A stretch of DNA of 64,000 bases from Sphingobium herbicidovorans (GCF_002080435.1 NZ_CP020538.1:2165501-2229500); one strand, 5' to 3'. Shown: positions 18,960 to 28,845, counted from the stretch's first letter. The notes: generated by a model not told the origin, from the sequence alone. A program made the numbers and translations.

Positions 18960-19057
18960 CCCTTGGGGCCTGCTGGCCCTGTCGGGCGCGCCGCCTCTTT
19001 CGGGTTTCCGGCCCGCGCGCCTTTCGTCCGAGCCCGTTTGGAAGAAGGAACGCTGTG

Positions 19058-19378
19058 ATGGCGTGGCTTGTGCTGGGCATTGCCGTTTTTACTGAAATCT
19101 GCTGGGCGCTCAGCCTGAAATGGGCGGCGACCATCGGCAGCTGGCAGGCATCCTCCGTGCCGATCGTTTTGAGCTTCCTCAACATGGCGCTGCTGGCCTT
19201 TGCCATGAAGGGCCTGCCGGCGGGCACGGCCTACGCCATCTGGACGGGGTTGGGCGCGGTCGGCGTGATCATCGGCGGCGTCATCCTGTTCGGGGACCGG
19301 GTGACGCCGGTGCAGGCCGGTTTCATGGCGCTCACCGTCGTCGGCGTCATTGGCACGAAGCTGTTCGCCCCGGCCTGA
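19058..19378 (+). CDS. sugE: SMR-family transporter, Gdx/SugE (guanidinium exporter) type
   Basis: A small multidrug resistance protein of 106 residues with four membrane helices. Helix 1 carries the essential Glu in the pattern FTEICWALSLKWA, and helices 2-3 carry LPAGTAYAIWTGLGAVG. These match the Gdx subclass, which exports guanidinium in exchange for protons, rather than the EmrE/Qac subclass. AAGGA lies eight bases before the ATG; a GTG one codon earlier is possible. No guanidine riboswitch is recognisable in the leader. The window also holds a guanidine-degradation operon at 46-57 kb, which gives the assignment extra interest. Confidence 0.88.
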   Translation: MAWLVLGIAVFTEICWALSLKWAATIGSWQASSVPIVLSFLNMALLAFAMKGLPAGTAYAIWTGLGAVGVIIGGVILFGDRVTPVQAGFMALTVVGVIGTKLFAPA

Positions 19379-19448
19379 ACCCGGCCCGGCAACATAAGGC
19401 GCGGCGGGACGTTGGCCGCAGAGCCTTCATCCGTTACGCTGTCGTCCA

Positions 19449-21719
19449 ATGACCATAGATCGTCGCACGCTCCTTGCCGCCGCCCTGACTGGCTTGGCTG
19501 CCCTGCCGTTTCCCCGCCGTGCGTTCGCCGCCGCCGATGTTGCGCGCGTCGATGACCTGATCGGGCGCATGACGATTGAGGAAAAGGCGGGGCAGATGAC
19601 CTGCCTGACCGACAGCTTTCGTCCCTATAACCCGCCCAATCCGCAGGTCGGCATTCAGGATGAAAAGCGGCTGTCGGACGAGGTGCGCAGGGGCCGGGTC
19701 GGCTGCCTGTTCAACGGCATCGGCGTCGCGGGCGCTCGCCGCGCGCAGGATCTGGCGGTCAAGGAAAGCCGCCTTGGCATCCCGCTGCTGCTGGCGGGCG
19801 ACGTTATCCACGGCCTCAAGACCATCTTCCCCGTGCCGCTGGCCGAGGCCGCGAGCTTTGACCCTTCGCTTGCCCAACGCACCGCGCGGGCCATGGCGCA
19901 GGAAGCCAGTGCGGCGGGGCTTCACCTGACCTTCGCGCCCATGGTTGATGTCGCGCGCGACCAACGCTGGGGCCGGGTGGTCGAGGGGGCGGGGGAGGAT
20001 GTCTATCTGGGCAGTCTGTTCGCCGCCGCGCGCGTTCGCGGTTTCCAGGGGCGCGACCTGCGCCGCGACGACAGCCTGCTCGCCTGTCCGAAGCATTTCG
20101 CCGCCTATGGCGCGGTCGCCGCTGGCCTTGAATATGGCAGCGTCGATATTTCCGATGAGACATTGCGCGAGACGCATCTGCCGCCCTTCGGCTCTGCATT
20201 CGCGGCCGGCGCGCTGACCACCATGGCCGCCTTCAGCGAGATCAACGGCGTCCCGGCGACCGCCGACCGGGAACTGCTGACCGATCTGTTGCGTGGGGAG
20301 ATGAAGTTCCGGGGCTTTGTATTTTCCGACTATACCGCCGACGAGGAACTGATCGCCCACGGCTATGCCGAGGATGAGCGTGACGCGGCGCGCCTTGCTG
20401 TGCTCGCAGGCGTCGACATGTCGATGCAGAGCGGCCTTTATATCCGCCATCTGCCCGATCTGGTGAGAAGCGGCGCGGTGCCGATGGAGACGGTCGATGT
20501 CGCGGTTCGCCGCATCCTTTATGTGAAGACCGCCATCGGCCTGTTCGACAATCCCTATCGGTCGATCAGCGAGGACGCTGAGAAAACCCGCATCGCAACG
20601 CCCGCCCATCGGGCGCTTTCACGCGAAGCGGCGACGCGGTCGATCGTGTTGCTCCAGAATAGCGGCGTCCTGCCGCTCGATCGGGGAAAGCGGCAGAAGA
20701 TCGCGCTGATCGGCCCGTTCGGAGAAGACCGCGCGAATTTGTATGGACCCTGGGCTTTCTACGGCGACAAGGAGAAGGGCGTGGACATCGCCGCCGGTCT
20801 GCGCGCGGCGATGGCGGACCCGGCCCTGCTCAGCATCGCCAAGGGCTGCGAGATAGGCGCGCCGATGGACGGCGGGATCGCGCAGGCTGTGGAGGCGGCG
20901 AAGGCGGCCGACATCATCCTGCTGGCCGTCGGCGAATCGCAGGACATGTCGGGCGAGGCGCAGTCGCGTACCGTGATCGAACTGCCCCCGGCGCAGCAGA
21001 TGCTGGCGGATGCGGTTGCCGCTACCGGCAAGCCGATGATCGTGCTGTTGCGCCATGGCCGCGCACTTGCGCTGCATGGTTCGGTCGCCAGTGCGCAGGC
21101 AGTGCTCGCCACCTGGTTTCTGGGATCGGAGGCGGGCCACGCCATTGCCGATATCCTGTTCGGCCGGGTCGATCCGTCGGCCAAGCTGCCGGTCAGCTTT
21201 CCTTGGGAATCGGGGCAGGAGCCGTTCTTCTACGACCGCAAATCCACTGGCCGCCCCGTGGTGGACAACCGCACCGAATATCGCGCGCGCTACACGACCA
21301 CCGACAACAGCGCGCGTTATCCGTTCGGTCATGGACTTAGCTATACGACGTTTGCGCTGGATAAGCTGAAGCTGTCGGACAAGGCGTTGCGCTGGGATCG
21401 CGCCATCGAAGTGACGGTGCGGCTTACCAACAATGGCGACAGGCGCGGCAGTGAGGTGGTGCAGCTTTATATCCGTGACCGTGTCGCCAGCCGCACACGC
21501 CCGGTGCGCGAACTCAAACGCATGGAGCGCGTGACGCTGGGGCCGGGGGAAAGCAAGATCGTGCGCTTTTCCCTTTCGCGCACGGACCTGCAATTTGTCG
21601 GCGCAGGCAGCCGCATCATCGCGGAGCCGGGCCTGTTCGACGTGTGGGTTGGCCAGTCGTCCGTTGGCGGCCTGCATGCGCAATTCACCCTTTATGCAGC
21701 GGAACCAAACAAAGCCTAG
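19449..21719 (+). CDS. Glycoside hydrolase family 3 beta-glucosidase, BglX-like
   Basis: A 756-residue exported beta-glycosidase. It has a basic signal peptide (DRRTLLAAALTGL, cut near AFA) that could use the Tat route. The GH3 N-terminal TIM barrel follows (EEKAGQM, DVIHGLKTIFP, RDQRWGRVVEGAGEDVYL, CPKHFAAYG), with the probable nucleophile Asp in FVFSDYTADEEL near residue 295. The C-terminal GH3 sandwich and a fibronectin III-like domain (SEVVQLYIRD) complete it. Substrates are probably beta-glucosides or oligosaccharides taken into the periplasm. It lies 70 bases after the SMR gene and has no dedicated operon partners. Confidence 0.93.
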   Translation: MTIDRRTLLAAALTGLAALPFPRRAFAAADVARVDDLIGRMTIEEKAGQMTCLTDSFRPYNPPNPQVGIQDEKRLSDEVRRGRVGCLFNGIGVAGARRAQDLAVKESRLGIPLLLAGDVIHGLKTIFPVPLAEAASFDPSLAQRTARAMAQEASAAGLHLTFAPMVDVARDQRWGRVVEGAGEDVYLGSLFAAARVRGFQGRDLRRDDSLLACPKHFAAYGAVAAGLEYGSVDISDETLRETHLPPFGSAFAAGALTTMAAFSEINGVPATADRELLTDLLRGEMKFRGFVFSDYTADEELIAHGYAEDERDAARLAVLAGVDMSMQSGLYIRHLPDLVRSGAVPMETVDVAVRRILYVKTAIGLFDNPYRSISEDAEKTRIATPAHRALSREAATRSIVLLQNSGVLPLDRGKRQKIALIGPFGEDRANLYGPWAFYGDKEKGVDIAAGLRAAMADPALLSIAKGCEIGAPMDGGIAQAVEAAKAADIILLAVGESQDMSGEAQSRTVIELPPAQQMLADAVAATGKPMIVLLRHGRALALHGSVASAQAVLATWFLGSEAGHAIADILFGRVDPSAKLPVSFPWESGQEPFFYDRKSTGRPVVDNRTEYRARYTTTDNSARYPFGHGLSYTTFALDKLKLSDKALRWDRAIEVTVRLTNNGDRRGSEVVQLYIRDRVASRTRPVRELKRMERVTLGPGESKIVRFSLSRTDLQFVGAGSRIIAEPGLFDVWVGQSSVGGLHAQFTLYAAEPNKA

Positions 21720-21784
21720 CGCGCGACCATCATCCTGAACCCTGGCCCCTGACAAGCCGCGCAACACCTGCTACGGGGCCGCCC

Positions 21785-23653
21785 ATGCTGAATCTCAAGG
21801 ACATTACTGTGCGCCTCGGCGGCCGCACCATTATCGACCGCGCAGGCGTTGCCTTGCCCCCGCGCAGCCGCGTGGGGCTGATCGGCCGCAATGGCGCGGG
21901 CAAATCGACGCTGATGAAGGTCATGATCGGGCAGCTCGACCCGGACGAGGGCAGCTGCGAAATGCCGCGCGACACGCGCCTTGGCTATATCGCGCAGGAA
22001 GCGCCCACGGGCACGGCGACTCCGTTCGAAACCGTGCTTGCCGCCGACAAGGAGCGCGCCGCGTTGATGGCCGAGAGCGAGGCGACGCATGATCCCGATC
22101 GCCTTGGCCATATCTATGAGCGGCTGAACGCAATCGACGCCTATACCGCGCCCGCGCGCGCCGCGCGCATCCTCGTCGGTCTTGGCTTCGATGAAGAGAT
22201 GCAGGGCCGTCCGCTCGACAGCTATTCGGGCGGGTGGAAGATGCGCGTGGCGCTCGCCTCGCTGCTCTTTTCCAATCCCGACCTGCTGCTGCTCGACGAA
22301 CCGAGCAACCATCTCGACCTCGAAGCGACGCTGTGGTTGGAGAATTTCCTCAAGGCCTATCGCGGCACCGTGGTTGTGATCAGCCATGAGCGCGACCTGC
22401 TCAACAACGTCGTCGATTACATCCTGCACCTGGAAGGGGGGAAGGTCACCCTTTATCCCGGCGGCTACGACGCGTTCGAGCGGCAACGCGCCGAACGGCT
22501 GGCCCAGCAGGAGGCGGCACGCGCCAAGCAGCAGGCGGAACGCGAAAAGTTGCAGGATTATGTTGCGCGCAACTCGGCCCGCGCTTCCACCGCCAAGCAG
22601 GCGCAGTCGCGCGCCAAGGCGCTGGCCAGGATGCAGCCAATCGCCGCCGCCATCGAGGACCCGACGCTGCATTTCGGCTTCCCCAGCCCGCCCGAACTGC
22701 GCCCGCCGCTCATCACCATGGACATGGCGGCGGTCGGCTATAATGACACGCCGGTTTTGAAGCGCGTCAACCTGCGCATAGACCCCGACGACCGGCTGGC
22801 ATTGCTTGGCCGCAACGGCAACGGCAAGACGACGCTCGCCCGCCTGATCGCCGCGCAGTTGAAGCCGATGGAAGGGGCGATGAACGCGTCGGCAAAGATG
22901 AATGTCGGCTATTTCACCCAATATCAGGTGGAGGAACTGGACGTCACAGATACGCCGCTGGAACATATGACGCGCGTGATGAAGGGGGCGACGCCCGGTG
23001 CGGTACGCGCGCAGCTGGGGCGCTTCGGTTTTTCCGGCGAGCGGGCCACGCAGAAAGTCGGTTCCATGTCGGGCGGCGAACGGGCGCGGCTCGCGCTGGC
23101 GCTTATCACCCGCGACGCGCCGCATCTCCTGATCCTCGACGAGCCGACCAACCACCTCGACGTGGACAGCCGCGAGGCGCTGGTGCAGGCGCTCAATGAA
23201 TATTCCGGCGCGGTGGTGATCGTTTCGCACGACCGGCACATGATCGAGCTGGTCGCCGATCGGCTCGTGCTGGTCGATAACGGCACGGCGCAGCCCTTCG
23301 ACGGCAGCCTGGAGGATTATACCGACATCATCCTGCGCAAGGCGGACGGCAACAGCAGCAGCAGCGATACGCCCAAGGTCGATCGCAAGGCGGAAAAGCG
23401 CAACGCCGCCGAATGGCGCGAAAAGCAGAAGGCTGCGAAAAACGCCGTCAGCAAGGCGGAAAAGGAAATGGCTGCGCTGACGGCCGAGCGCAGCCGCATC
23501 GATCAGGCGCTGTTCGATCCCAAGGCCGCGACCGGCGCCGAGGCCAGGATGACGACGAGCGAACTGATGGTGAAGCGCGCTACGCTCGAACAGAAGCTGG
23601 AAGCCGCCGAGGAAGTCTGGATGCAGGCGAGCGCGGCGCTGGAGGAGCTGTAA
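21785..23653 (+). CDS. ABC-F family ATPase (YheS/Uup-like)
   Basis: A 622-residue protein with two ABC ATPase domains and no membrane segments, the layout of ABC-F proteins that act at the ribosomal E site. Domain 1 has Walker A GRNGAGKST, signature YSGGWKMR and Walker B LLLLDEPSNHLD. A charged linker (about residues 225-300) follows, then domain 2 with GRNGNGKTT, MSGGERAR and LILDEPTNHLD. The C-terminal extension (about 530-622) is a lysine/alanine coiled coil. It resembles the housekeeping YheS/Uup group rather than an antibiotic-protection factor. GGCCCC and GGGGCC in the leader (21744-21780) can pair and would hide the start region. Confidence 0.9.
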   Translation: MLNLKDITVRLGGRTIIDRAGVALPPRSRVGLIGRNGAGKSTLMKVMIGQLDPDEGSCEMPRDTRLGYIAQEAPTGTATPFETVLAADKERAALMAESEATHDPDRLGHIYERLNAIDAYTAPARAARILVGLGFDEEMQGRPLDSYSGGWKMRVALASLLFSNPDLLLLDEPSNHLDLEATLWLENFLKAYRGTVVVISHERDLLNNVVDYILHLEGGKVTLYPGGYDAFERQRAERLAQQEAARAKQQAEREKLQDYVARNSARASTAKQAQSRAKALARMQPIAAAIEDPTLHFGFPSPPELRPPLITMDMAAVGYNDTPVLKRVNLRIDPDDRLALLGRNGNGKTTLARLIAAQLKPMEGAMNASAKMNVGYFTQYQVEELDVTDTPLEHMTRVMKGATPGAVRAQLGRFGFSGERATQKVGSMSGGERARLALALITRDAPHLLILDEPTNHLDVDSREALVQALNEYSGAVVIVSHDRHMIELVADRLVLVDNGTAQPFDGSLEDYTDIILRKADGNSSSSDTPKVDRKAEKRNAAEWREKQKAAKNAVSKAEKEMAALTAERSRIDQALFDPKAATGAEARMTTSELMVKRATLEQKLEAAEEVWMQASAALEEL

Positions 23654-23695
23654 TTTCTGGCCTATCAGGGGCGTGACGCAGAGAGGAGCGCGCCT

Positions 23696-24169
23696 GTGGC
23701 CGGATTATATTTCGAGGAGCTGACGCCGGGGCTGGAAATTGAACATCCCTGGTCGCGTACGGTCACCGAAACGGACAATATCCTCTTTTCCAGTTTGACC
23801 ATGAATGTGCAGCCGTTGCACATCGATTCCCATTTCGCGGCGCAGACCGAATGGGGCCGGCCGCTGGTCAACAGCCTGTTCACGCTGGGGTTGATGATCG
23901 GCATGTCGGTCAACGACACCACGCTGGGCACCACGGTCGGCAACCTGGGCATGACCGATGTCATTTTCCCCAATCCGGTGTTCCAGGGCGACACGATCCG
24001 CGTGCGCAGCAAGGTCCTGTCCGCGCGCGAAAGCAAGTCGCGGCCGATGACCGGCATCGTCGAATTCGAGCATGTCGCACGCAATCAGGACGGCAAAATC
24101 GTCGCCCAATGCCGCCGTCAGGCGATGATGCGGAAACGTCCGATGGAGGCGGGCGAGGGGACGACATGA
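23696..24169 (+). CDS. MaoC-like hot-dog dehydratase
   Basis: A 157-residue single hot-dog domain of the MaoC (R)-specific enoyl-CoA hydratase type. The catalytic Asp/His pair is in [13 protein letters not shown] near residue 40, followed by [14 protein letters not shown] and the [17 protein letters not shown] stretch. This variant resembles mesaconyl-CoA or beta-methylmalyl-CoA dehydratase-related proteins, but the acyl-CoA substrate cannot be fixed. It begins with GTG after GAGGAG. It follows the ABC-F gene with a 42-base gap. Confidence 0.82.
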   Translation: MAGLYFEELTPGLEIEHPWSRTVTETDNILFSSLTMNVQPLHIDSHFAAQTEWGRPLVNSLFTLGLMIGMSVNDTTLGTTVGNLGMTDVIFPNPVFQGDTIRVRSKVLSARESKSRPMTGIVEFEHVARNQDGKIVAQCRRQAMMRKRPMEAGEGTT

Positions 24170-24309
24170 ACTGACGGCTTGGGCGGGGGCGAAAGAAGGC
24201 CGCCTCATCAATTTTATCCACTGGCATATGCTGAATGGCAGCTTTCCTGAAAGCGGCCGCCCATCCTATTCTCGCATCGATAATGGCGTTGACCGGGGGT
24301 GGGTGCGGC

Positions 24310-25533
24310 ATGGACGAGGCAGGCGCGAACTACGAACAGGAGGCGCAAGCCCAAAGGATCGCCATCCTGACCGTTGCGACCAATATTCATGCGATCCGGT
24401 GGATCAATGCGCTGGCCGGACGAGGCCTGGACCTGATCGTCATTACGCAGCAGCCGCCGTTGCCGGGCGACTATCATCCGTCCGTGCGTTTTGCCCTGCT
24501 GCCGTTTCGCGGGCGTTTGGCCTATCTCCTGAATGCCCTCGTACTGCCCCGCATTTTCGCCAGGACCGGCGCCCCGCTGCTGCATGTCCATTATGCGGGC
24601 GGCTATGGCGCGACCGTCTGGCTGTCGGGCATCCGCAACAGCCTGGTCTCCGTATGGGGCGGGGACGTCTATGATGTGCCGGGACGCAGTGCGCTTCATC
24701 GGCGGGCGGTTTGCGGGGCGTTGGAAAAAGCGGCACTGATTACATCGACCAGCCATGTCATGAAGGCGCAGGTGGAACGGCTGGGCGTTTCCACCCCGGT
24801 TGATGTCGTGCCGTTTGGCGTCGATACCGAGCGTTTCCGGCCCGGTCTCCGCCCGAAGACGCAAGACCGCCTCGTCATCGGCACGGTCAAGACGCTGGCC
24901 CGCAAATATGGCATCGACACGCTTATTCGGGGCTTCGACCTTGCTCTTCGCGATCCCCATTTCCGCGCGCTCGACCCGGAATTGCATCTGGTCGGAGGCG
25001 GCACGGCAAAGCAGGAATATGAGCAGCTCGCCGCATCACTTGGCCTTGCCGACCGCATCCGCTTTCATGGGCAGGTCCGGCATGAGCAGGTGCCCGCGAT
25101 CCTGTCCGGCTTTGACATCTATGCCGCCATCAGCCGCGACGACAGCGAAAGCTTCGGCGTCGCCATCATCGAAGCGAGCGCCTGCGGCTTGCCCGTGCTG
25201 GTGTCCGACGCTGGCGGCTTGCCGGAAGTGGTCGAGAACGATGTCACTGGCATCATCATTCCTCGCGATGATCCGGCCGCCGTGTCGCGCGCCTTGCTGC
25301 GGCTGGCGGCAGACCCTGCCATGCGTCAAAAAATGGGAGCTGCGGGCCGACAGAGGGTGATGCGCCTCTATGAATGGTCCGGCTGCGTTGACGCGATGAT
25401 CGCCATCTACACGCGGATCACAGGGAGTGGCGTCATGACCGGCCGGCAAAATGGGTTCGCCCGGCTCGTGCAGAGGACGACCAAAGCGCGCGAGCCGTCG
25501 TGCTTTCCGACCCGCTTCGCAAAGGGCTTGTGA
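24310..25533 (+). CDS. Glycosyltransferase, GT4 family
   Basis: A GT-B-fold retaining glycosyltransferase of about 407 residues. An N-terminal acceptor domain (LTVATNIHAIRWINAL, HVHYAGGYGATVW, SVWGGDVYD) precedes a GT4 donor domain with VVPFGVDTERF, LHLVGGG and the E-x7-E signature in SESFGVAIIEASACGLPV near residue 310. It probably builds a surface glycan or exopolysaccharide on the cytoplasmic face of the inner membrane. The ATG at 24310 is preferred because the fold starts just after it; ATGs at 24228 (out of frame) and 24235 (in frame, 25 codons longer) also exist. No other glycan genes are adjacent. Confidence 0.85.
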   Translation: MDEAGANYEQEAQAQRIAILTVATNIHAIRWINALAGRGLDLIVITQQPPLPGDYHPSVRFALLPFRGRLAYLLNALVLPRIFARTGAPLLHVHYAGGYGATVWLSGIRNSLVSVWGGDVYDVPGRSALHRRAVCGALEKAALITSTSHVMKAQVERLGVSTPVDVVPFGVDTERFRPGLRPKTQDRLVIGTVKTLARKYGIDTLIRGFDLALRDPHFRALDPELHLVGGGTAKQEYEQLAASLGLADRIRFHGQVRHEQVPAILSGFDIYAAISRDDSESFGVAIIEASACGLPVLVSDAGGLPEVVENDVTGIIIPRDDPAAVSRALLRLAADPAMRQKMGAAGRQRVMRLYEWSGCVDAMIAIYTRITGSGVMTGRQNGFARLVQRTTKAREPSCFPTRFAKGL

Positions 25534-25545
25534 GATACCGTCGCT

Positions 25546-25977
25546 TCAGTTCCAGACGAGCAGGATGATCGCGAGAAAAACAAGGCCGAGGAACAGGTTG
25601 AGCGGGATCAGACCGCGCATGGCGGCCCGACGCGCCGGATCGGCGAAGCGCAACACGATCATCGCCGGGGCCAGCATGAGCCACAATTCCGCCGTCACCA
25701 CGGCCAACGCCAGGGCGAGGCCAGTTGCAGGCCCATGGCTCTGCGTCATCACCGCATAGGTATGCTGGGGCAGGGGCGACAGCCGCCCGGCCATCATCAA
25801 CCCGATGCACATCGGCACGATGAATATCAACGGCACCAGCCATCCGGGGCCGCTGATGATATTGCTGATCCTGCCTCCGCATCGCTCCGCCCCCGGCCAG
25901 CTTTGCCGAATCGTGGCGGCCAGCGGGAACAGCATCAGCAGGGGGATGAGCGCGGCAAATCCATTCACTCCCGCCAT
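25546..25977 (-). CDS. Hypothetical four-helix membrane protein
   Basis: A 143-residue protein with about four hydrophobic helices (residues 5-25, 45-65, 82-105 and 120-141) and a short basic loop (ADPARRAAMRG) before the last. I recognise no family. It starts one base after the stop of the desaturase-family gene on the same strand, so the two are translationally coupled and probably work together in the membrane. Confidence 0.7.
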   Translation of the reverse strand: MAGVNGFAALIPLLMLFPLAATIRQSWPGAERCGGRISNIISGPGWLVPLIFIVPMCIGLMMAGRLSPLPQHTYAVMTQSHGPATGLALALAVVTAELWLMLAPAMIVLRFADPARRAAMRGLIPLNLFLGLVFLAIILLVWN

Positions 25978-25978
25978 G

Positions 25979-26896
25979 TCAGTTTTCCGCCGTGCCCCTA
26001 AGGCCGCGATCGATCACCATGGGGTCGGGCGCGTGGTTCGCCTGAAAGGTCTTGCCTGGTTTGCCCAGCAGCACCTTCAGCTTGGCGGTCAGTCCGGGCG
26101 CTGCCCGGACGTCCTGGACCAGGTAGCGGAACTCATGCGTCAGCACCTTGGCCGGGTTGGGGGATCGGGGCTGGCGAGTGATGCCGAAAACAGGCGGTTC
26201 GCTGTCCTCCAGACGCTGATAGGTGCCAAAGGCGTGATCCCAGATCATCAGCAGCCCGCCATAATTTCTGTCGAGATAGATGGGATTGCACGCATGATGC
26301 ACGGCATGGTTGCTGGGCGTCACGAACAGCCATTCGAACCATGGCGCCAGCCGTCCGATGCGCTGCGTGTGGCAGAATGTCTGGAACGCCGGAATGTTGA
26401 TGGCCATCAGCACCAGCACGACCGGGTGGAATCCCAACAGCGCCAGCGGCGACCAGGTGAGCAGCCTGTAAACGGTCGAAAAGGGGGTGTGGCGCAGGTT
26501 GACGGTGAAGTCGTAGGTTTCCGCCGAATGATGGATCGAATGATCGGCCCAGAAGATGCGCAGTTCGTGCCCTGCACGGTGGAAAATGTAAAAGGCCAGC
26601 TCGCCCACCAGGAAATAGACAGGCAGCGTCCACCAGCTCACCGGCACCCGCAGCGGGGTCAGATGCCAGATGGCCGTCAGCGCGGCGATCAGCAGCGTGT
26701 TGGCGATGATGCCTTCCAGTAACGGGCCCAGTGGGAAGAACAGGTAATTGTGGCCGGTCTCGCGGCTGAATGGCTTTAGTCCCTCGCGATGGCGCAGATA
26801 TGCTTCCGCGATCAGGCAGAACAACAGCAATATGCCCCCGCCAAAGCCGAACAGGGCAATCGCCTCAACCACATTCTTCACAAATGCGTCGTCCAT
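25979..26896 (-). CDS. Sterol desaturase / fatty acid hydroxylase family protein
   Basis: A di-iron membrane oxygenase of about 305 residues. The histidine clusters that bind the two irons are present: HRAGH near residue 118, HSIHHSAE near residue 132, and SNHAVHHACN near residue 215. Four to five membrane helices surround them. The family hydroxylates or desaturates sterols, carotenoids or fatty acyl chains; the substrate here is unknown. GGGGGAG stands before the ATG at 26896. It is unlike the pair of desaturase-family genes at 59.4 and 63.4 kb in its loop sequences. Confidence 0.85.
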   Translation of the reverse strand: MDDAFVKNVVEAIALFGFGGGILLLFCLIAEAYLRHREGLKPFSRETGHNYLFFPLGPLLEGIIANTLLIAALTAIWHLTPLRVPVSWWTLPVYFLVGELAFYIFHRAGHELRIFWADHSIHHSAETYDFTVNLRHTPFSTVYRLLTWSPLALLGFHPVVLVLMAINIPAFQTFCHTQRIGRLAPWFEWLFVTPSNHAVHHACNPIYLDRNYGGLLMIWDHAFGTYQRLEDSEPPVFGITRQPRSPNPAKVLTHEFRYLVQDVRAAPGLTAKLKVLLGKPGKTFQANHAPDPMVIDRGLRGTAEN

Positions 26897-26997
26897 CGCT
26901 CTCCCCCGAGCCATGCCTTTTTCATCCGGCTGGCTTTCGGGAGAGAATAGGCTCCCTTGGGGCGGCTGCCAAGGTTCTTCGGCAGCCGGCCGCTTGT

Positions 26998-27444
26998 TCA
27001 GCCAGCATCGACACGCAGCCGTGTCAGGCGGATTTCCTTGATCCGCCACCCGTCGGCCAGCCGCACATAACGCTCATGATAATGGCCGTAGCCATGCATC
27101 CATCGGAATGGCAGCGGCGCCCCTTCCTCGACCCACAGCTTGTCTTCCATCGCCCAGATGCCGCTTGCCTCCGTTTCCGTCTCGATGCGGATTTCGGGCA
27201 TATGGCCGTGATGGACGGTGCAAACCTGTTGCAGCATCGGCGCCAGTTGGGCGACATAGGCAGCGGCGCCATGGATCAACATGGCTTCGTTCCACTCGCC
27301 GGACGCAGCGCGAAAGTCGGCGATCAGGTCGGGGGCGAACGTCGCCTGCAGGCCCGCCCAGTCCTTCATGTCCATGGTTCGGAAATAGCGTGCCTTAAGA
27401 GCATGAATCTCCAGAATGGCGGCGGCCTTGTCATTATCGGTCAA
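26998..27444 (-). CDS. SnoaL-like / NTF2-fold polyketide-cyclase-type protein
   Basis: A 148-residue protein with the NTF2-like cone: an N-terminal helix (HALKARYFRTMDMKDW), a middle beta sheet (CTVHHGHMPEI) and a WRIKEIRLTRLRV end. Family members are small isomerases, dehydratases or binding proteins; the HH pair could be functional but no role can be assigned. The start is TTG, supported by GAGGAGG five bases upstream. It lies about 100 bases upstream of the desaturase-family gene on the same strand. Confidence 0.78.
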   Translation of the reverse strand: MTDNDKAAAILEIHALKARYFRTMDMKDWAGLQATFAPDLIADFRAASGEWNEAMLIHGAAAYVAQLAPMLQQVCTVHHGHMPEIRIETETEASGIWAMEDKLWVEEGAPLPFRWMHGYGHYHERYVRLADGWRIKEIRLTRLRVDAG

Positions 27445-27621
27445 GCATCCCTCCTCATTTTCGTCGTCAGCGGCTTACCTGTTAATTGCGCCGATGCCGC
27501 TGAAAAGATAGAACTTCTCAAATTCGAAGCGGACCCTTAGGTGAGGTGGCAGGTTTCGGGTCTGGGGCGTTAGATGACGATGCGCCGATTTGCCTGGAAC
27601 AGGATTTGACGCGGATTTTCC

Positions 27622-28845
27622 ATGAAGCGCAGCTGGTTAATTAAGATGACGCGGGCGCCGGTGGGTGCGCTGTCCAAGGGTGTGATGTCCCTTCCCATGC
27701 CCGACGCGGTCTATTGCGAGCTGGTCGCGGCATTGTTTCACATGCGGTTGCCGATAGCTGGCATGGGCATCCTGTTCGGCCTGGCTGGCATGACGATCTA
27801 CATGGAACATGGCGGTGTCGTCATTGGCCTTGTTACGGCGGCAGCGGTGATCGTCACGATCGCGCGGCTGATATTGCTGACCGCTTACCGCCGGGAAGCG
27901 CATCGGACCGTTCTGACCGTTGAGCGGGTGCGGCAGTGGGAACGGCGCTATGCCATGGGCAGCTATGCCTTTGCGACGTTGCTGGGCGCGCTCAGCGCGA
28001 CGGTGCTCATCATGCATTCGCCGCTCCACCATCTTGTAGCGGTCAGCCTGATCTTCACCTTTGGCGCGGGTATCGTTTCGCGCATCGGGGGCAGGCCGCG
28101 AATCTGTGTGATCAGCCTGCTGCTGGCGACAGTGCCGACCATCGCCGCCCTGGCGCTGCACGCCCGGAACCCCGACGCGGGGCCGATGCATGCGGAATAT
28201 TTCGTCATAGAGGCGCTGCTGGTCGCCGTCGTGACGCTGCTCAGCCTTGAATCGGTGCGCCATCTCTATCGTTCGGATGTGGAGCGCCTGATCGCGAAGC
28301 ATGACCTTGCAGACCTTGTGCGGCAGGACGCGCTGACCGGACTTCCCAACCGATTGCTCCTCAGGGAGCGTTTTCAGAACAGCCTGAGCGTCACTGCGTC
28401 TAAGGACAGCCAACTGGCGGTCCATTTCCTCGATCTGGACGGGTTCAAGGTCATCAATGACCGTCATGGTCATCCCATGGGCGACGCGGTCTTGCGTGAG
28501 GTGTCGGTTCGGTTGCGGTCGACGGTGCGATCGGTGGATACGGTTGCACGGATCGGCGGCGACGAGTTCATCGTCGTGCAGGAAGGCGTCCAGCATGAAG
28601 GCGAGGCCGAGATGCTGGCCCGCCGCATCATCAAGCAATTGAGCGCGCCCTATATGTTGATGGACGAACCGATCTGCATATCCGTCAGCATCGGCATAGC
28701 GATGGCGCCGCGTCATGGCGTGGACCTTGAGCATCTGACCGCCTGCGCCGATGCTGCGCTCTATCGCTCCAAGCGAGGCGGCAAGGCACAGCTATATTTC
28801 TGCACACAGGAAGATGTCGCCAATGCGGGGCGCGCCGTGGCCTGA
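27622..28845 (+). CDS. Membrane-bound diguanylate cyclase (GGDEF)
   Basis: A 407-residue protein with about six N-terminal membrane helices (residues 35-210) and a cytoplasmic GGDEF domain (about 230-395). The active-site RIGGDEF is at about residue 310, and the metal-binding DLDGFKVIND lies upstream. The sequence five residues before GGDEF (DTVAR) does not give a clear RxxD inhibitory site. It should make cyclic di-GMP in response to an unknown membrane signal. The PilZ protein at 1.3 kb is a possible effector but is far away. Confidence 0.93.
   Translation: MKRSWLIKMTRAPVGALSKGVMSLPMPDAVYCELVAALFHMRLPIAGMGILFGLAGMTIYMEHGGVVIGLVTAAAVIVTIARLILLTAYRREAHRTVLTVERVRQWERRYAMGSYAFATLLGALSATVLIMHSPLHHLVAVSLIFTFGAGIVSRIGGRPRICVISLLLATVPTIAALALHARNPDAGPMHAEYFVIEALLVAVVTLLSLESVRHLYRSDVERLIAKHDLADLVRQDALTGLPNRLLLRERFQNSLSVTASKDSQLAVHFLDLDGFKVINDRHGHPMGDAVLREVSVRLRSTVRSVDTVARIGGDEFIVVQEGVQHEGEAEMLARRIIKQLSAPYMLMDEPICISVSIGIAMAPRHGVDLEHLTACADAALYRSKRGGKAQLYFCTQEDVANAGRAVA

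Noticed and set aside
18766..19227. Upstream extension of the rlmB frame through the tRNA-Tyr region
   Set aside because: The extension is antisense to the tRNA and lacks similarity to RlmB N-termini; the family start fits the ATG at 18765.
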